NCBI RefSeq assembly: GCF_008831285.2
Contig: NC_045141.1
Span: 25,595,315-25,659,314, forward strand
Direction: 5' to 3'
From: Nymphaea colorata
Lineage: Eukaryota > Streptophyta > Magnoliopsida > Nymphaeales > Nymphaeaceae
DNA: 64,000 bases
Shown: positions 60,101 to 64,000 of the stretch, one piece after another
How the letters are laid out: each line of letters starts with the position of its first letter
How positions within the stretch are numbered: position 1 is the stretch's first letter
Position numbers and translations under genes: made by a program
The notes under the pieces: generated by a model
Seen by the model: the letters and a program-made list of their open reading frames with translations, nothing else
The model's database searches: none
Told to the model about the DNA's origin: nothing

Positions 60101-63100
60101 ATAATCCAGTGGTTAGCGAGATCCCTGGGTTGGGAAATGTAGCTCAGGTAAGTGGAGAGGAGAAAATAAAAAGTGGATGGTGGCAGAAACTTTACTTTTT
60201 ATTTGCCTAGGGTTTTTTTAACCATGACTTCAACTGAGCAGGAGCCACAGGTCCTTGCAGATAGTCCATTAGGCTGGTGTCTATAAAATTTTCAAAGCAG
60301 GGTTTTTTTCTTTCTATAAATAGGTGAAAGGTTAAAATTTTTGTAAGTTTCATGATACTTTCATCTGATCTCTATTTGCTATCTTTCTAATTGTTTTGAA
60401 CCTTTGTGATCTTATTTAAAAGTGGAGCTTTTGTTACTTTGAATGCTTATACAAGGTTATCTGATCCTCAAAGTTTCTTTTTTGTGTCAAGTCTAAAATT
60501 TAATTGTTTCTGGGGTTCATTATTTATCTGTATATGTTATTTTCTGCTAATGTGGTACAGATATTCTGTGTGTATTCTTCTGTTATATTCTCCATGTTCG
60601 TTTGCATAGGCCAAATGTTTTATTACTGTCATGATGATCTGATGACATGAAAATTTGGAAGCTGGAAGTTTTGAGTGTTCATTTTGACAGTTTCTTACTT
60701 ATTGTGTATTGCAATGTATTTTTCCCATTGCAGGATAATGTGTCGAAAATTCGCCGTGTTTACGATGCATTTTTGGCTGAGTTCCCATTGTGTTATGGCT
60801 ATTGGAAGAAGTACGCAGATCATGAGGCACGGTTAGCAACTGTGGACAAAATTGTGGAGGTGTATGAAAGAGCAGTTTTAGCTGTGACATATTCTGTAGA
60901 TATTTGGTTGCACTACTGTACATTTGCAATATCAACATATGAAGATCCAGATACCATTCGCAGGTACTAAATAGCTCTTGAGACAGTTCAATCTCCAGTG
61001 TATGTTTTGCTGTTGCAGGTGCATGACCTACTTAGGCTGCTTTGTATGGTCATGGAAAGTGCTTAGGCTTTGTCTTGCTCTCTAACCTTTTCTGATATTC
61101 CTGCAGCAGTGAATCATTACGGAAATGGAGAAAAAGTCTGTGAATGTTGCACATTAGGGATCAGTTTGGTTCTAATGTGCAAATCTGGAATTGCATTTGT
61201 AATTTGTAGCTGTCTTGATTCATTTCATTTGATTTCTTTGCTGTGACTTTATTCTACCACTCAGCTATCTCTTTTTCAAAAGGTCAATCTAGTAGTCATA
61301 TAGATCATGAATTTCTGCTCTTTAACTTTGACACTCCTGAGGCTATCATGGGTGCACCAATAACGAAATGCTGCTGGGAAGCTCTCACTCAGTTAATGGC
61401 TAAGATGGCCTAGTTGCCTTGCTCCATTTCACGGACATTGTATGGCTTTCCCAGGAAGGTAAATGCAGCCTAAGTTTGGAAGTGCAAATGCTGTTAAAGT
61501 GATTTTCCTTCTTATTCAACATATGGTGAATAACGACATTCATTTACCCTTTTATGGATGGTTCTCCATGGTAAATGGTACATATAAACGTTCTTCATAA
61601 TGTATTTCTTCTTCTTTAATGCTGTTTCAGGTTATTTGAAAGAGGATTAGCATATGCTGGAACAGACTATCTCTCTTATCCTCTCTGGGACAAATATATA
61701 GAATATGAGTATTCACAACAGGAGTGGATGAACCTTGCTATTATCTATACAAGAATTCTTGAGCATCCTATTCAGCAGCTTGATCGATATTTTAACAGGC
61801 AAGTTCCATGTCAATGTATTTGATGATTGAGACATAGATTGGTATTCCAGGTTCATATTGAAAACTCAGCATTTTTCTTTCTATTTTATTTCTGACTTGT
61901 GCATATTTCCTTGTAAATTCAGATGTTTATTTATTTTTAGTCAGTCAATTCTGTCCGACTTGGACCTGCTAGTACTTAGGCATCCAATTTTAAAAAGCGT
62001 CTTAGCAAAGTTTTCTTCTTTGTGTTTTTCTCTTCTTTTTCTTTCTCCTCTTGCTTTCTTCCATTTACTGTTTTTGGACCCCGTAGGCCCTGCCTAGTGT
62101 CATGCAGCCATTTTTGAAGGTCCACTGCCTAAGCCCATTTACTGCTTGTATATGTCTATCAATTAACATGAAGTTTGTAGAAGCGTTTAACAATAAAGCT
62201 GAAAGTTTTTGCTCAAGATTGTTACATTATAAGAATCTATTAAAAAATTATTGCTGTTTTAGATATGCTTTTCAGTTTAAACTTTGAATAGAATAGATCA
62301 ATTATGGTGGTATAGTATGACTCACAATTCATTTTTCACAATAAAAATGGATTTTGTTGAAAATTTGAGAACTAAGACCTGAAAAATGATTTCTATGTGA
62401 AGGAAGTTAAGTGTCAGTAATTTTTTATTCCAATCCTCTAAAGTGCCTCCTTGTGTTAGATAAAGGTTTCACTTTCCTGTAATTGGTCAAAAAAAAAATG
62501 GTAAAGCTGTTGGAGTACCTTGCTTTTGGCAGGGTTCCTGCTCATACTGAGAAGTCCTATTCCATGTACGTGATCCTTTTTCCTCTAGGGTACAGTTATC
62601 CAAATTTCTTAGTTATGATGTTAGGTAAATTTAATGGGTAGAGAATTGTTGTTGATAGACATTGTGTCTTTCTTCACTGTGCATATATGTTTACATGTGC
62701 TGTTATAAGTGGTTGTTAATAGCTTTTATTCTAGCAGTCAGCTGAACGAGTATGCTTTTTCTAAATTATGTCTTCCTTTTAAATTGTAAAGCTTGTTTGG
62801 TCAAGCATTATGTGTGAATTGGCCATAATGGCAGCCTTCATGCTTGTGCCTTTTCTAGTCTGTTGATCTTTTTATTATGTTCTCAAAAAATGACAGTTTC
62901 AAAGAATTGGCCGCAAGTCGTCCTCTATCTGAGATACGCACTACAGAAGAAGCTGAAGCTATGTTATCTGCCAATGCAGTGAAGAATGATCAAGGACTTG
63001 ACGATGAGGGCCTTCCTGATGGGGGAGATCCATCTCGTAACTCTGCAAGTGTAAGTTTGACAGAGGCAGAGGAGCTGGAAAGGTATATTGGTGTTAGGGA

Positions 63101-63260
63101 GGAAATGTATAAGAAAGCAAAAGAATATGACTCTAGGATTCATGATTTTGAGGCAGCTATCAGGCGTCCATACTTCCATTTTAGGCCCCTTGAGGACCAT
63201 CAGCTCAGTAACTGGCATAACTACCTTGACTTCATTGAAAGGGAGGCTGACTTTAACAAG
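57136..63260 (+). CDS. PRP39: Pre-mRNA-processing factor 39 (PRP39), partial (5' part)
   Basis: Coding exons are 57136-57247 (or to 57265), 57330-57590, 57897-58000, 60734-60963, 61631-61798 and 62897-63260. They join in frame to about 413 codons, and the gene continues past the window. After an acidic, Gly/Asn-rich N-terminus come HAT (half-a-TPR) repeats: [91 protein letters not shown] and [13 protein letters not shown]. This is the PRP39 pattern. PRP39 is a U1 snRNP-associated factor that helps recognise 5' splice sites; in Arabidopsis PRP39-1 affects flowering time. The intron after 61798 starts with GC rather than GT (TTTAACAG|GCAAGT). The first coding intron has two possible donors. Confidence 0.92.
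59135..59500. repeat. Degenerate GGTGCGGGTGCGG-type dispersed repeat in a PRP39 intron
   Basis: The left side has GGGTGCGGGGTGCGG and GGTGCGGGTGCGGCG. The right side has GCACCCGCACCTGCATCGGTGCGGGTG, which includes inverted copies of the left motif. Between them are a TA microsatellite (about 59208-59222) and an AT-rich body. It looks like an old non-autonomous element with inverted ends inside the 2.7-kb intron 58001-60733. Confidence 0.5.
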
Positions 63261-64000
63261 GTATTTCCATCTGCAGATCTTTTATTCTCGAGTGACTCCA
63301 CCAGTTATGTCATTCTATATCTAATGATTCACACCTTCATATAGCTCATAATATCTTGGTTGGACTGAAAGTCTGAGACGTCATTTATATGCTAAGTCTC
63401 TATGACACATGTTCACCATGTTCATTCCTCAATGGACAAGCTAGAAGTTGTTGTAATTCCTCCTGTTAGACATCTCATTATCTTCTTTATGATGATAAAT
63501 GGCCATCTTAATATTGTGATGTTGCTTTGATGAAGCTGCTCAATTCTCATAAGGTATTGATGCAGAGTAAAATCCAGACAGTTTGATACACAAATTTATT
63601 TAAACAGGGCAAGTTGTCCATGAACCTATTGGTTGAATCATTTACCTTGTAAAATCTTCAAGGCATATTGATTGCTTGGACAAGCTAAGATTCTTTTGTT
63701 TCTTTATAGTTTATACAACATGTGGTGATAAACTAAAATAGTATCATTTCAGGAAGTAAAATAAAATTATACTGTGGTTGTCAATCTAAACTTAAATTGA
63801 ATAAAAAAATGAAAATTAATTTGGAAATATACTATACTTCCTAACACAAACCAGGAAAAGGAAGAAAAACCGTGCTTCCGTAATCCATTAGTATTGGGGA
63901 AAAGCTGTAGTAATCTTTTAGTGTCTTTTGGCCCAGGTGATGCCTGATTGGAGTTTGCTGTTACCGTGTGCCACTTTCTGAATTATGATACATGTACTGT
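63261..64000 (+). other. PRP39 intron running to the window edge
   Basis: A GTATTTCC donor follows the exon ending [10 protein letters not shown]. The rest of the window is AT-rich intron with no exon recognised. The next PRP39 exons must lie to the right. Confidence 0.6.

Noticed and set aside
1-64000. CRISPR arrays, bacterial operons, rRNA and tRNA genes
   Set aside because: No regularly spaced repeat array, no rRNA cores and no cloverleaf with A and B boxes was recognised. The content is plant nuclear DNA. A dedicated tRNA scan was not possible by eye.

Overview
This is nuclear DNA of a flowering plant. Genes are split by many GT-AG introns, there is a tRNA-iMet-primed Ty1/Copia element, and the gene set is plant-typical: full-size PDR/ABCG transporter, F-box/LRR protein, plant G3BP-like protein, PRP39 and a chloroplast-targeted protein. 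The species cannot be named from the sequence. The very GC-rich, intronless C2-domain gene is a composition often seen in monocots, but that is weak evidence.

Layout. (1) 1-18050: an apparently intact 24-exon ABCG/PDR transporter on the minus strand (about 1437 aa, closest by memory to Arabidopsis ABCG30/PDR2). At the left edge lies a short remnant of a paralogue's first exon, next to a fold-back repeat. (2) 18050-20650: intergenic, with degenerate dispersed repeats. (3) 20782-23280 (+): a three-exon nuclear-type protein with a Cys/His-rich module, resembling proteins annotated as RPM1-interacting protein 13. (4) 24093-24530 (-): a small intronless chloroplast-targeted protein with a G-box upstream. 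(5) 24812-29853: a young, whole-looking Copia retrotransposon with a perfect 5-bp target duplication. (6) 30672-31694 (+): an intronless C2-domain protein. (7) 32673-39801 (-): a nine-exon G3BP-like protein (NTF2-like, RRM and RG-rich tail), with a 54-bp minisatellite upstream of it. (8) 40650-44590: gene-poor. (9) 44589-46377 (-): an F-box/LRR gene whose first exon carries an in-frame TAA. (10) 46400-54150: a gene graveyard with a receptor-kinase C-terminal scrap, a possible exon pair of unknown origin, a MITE-like repeat and a decayed intron-containing copy of the proteasome ATPase RPT5. (11) 55500-64000 (+): the 5' part of a PRP39 pre-mRNA splicing factor gene, running off the right edge.

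How the genes relate. These are independent plant genes, not an operon or a single system. RIN13-like/chloroplast protein and C2/G3BP are tail-to-tail pairs. Two genes act on RNA (G3BP in cytoplasmic mRNP granules by family, PRP39 in U1 snRNP). I found no convincing undescribed multi-gene system. The most interesting signals are transcript-level: a GC-AG intron and phase-neutral alternative donors inside the PRP39 splicing-factor gene, a tandemly duplicated 5'-UTR intron there, a phase-compatible alternative last exon in the G3BP gene, and an otherwise conserved F-box gene interrupted by a single stop.

All exon models were made by eye from splice consensus, reading phase and remembered family sequences. 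No search was run.
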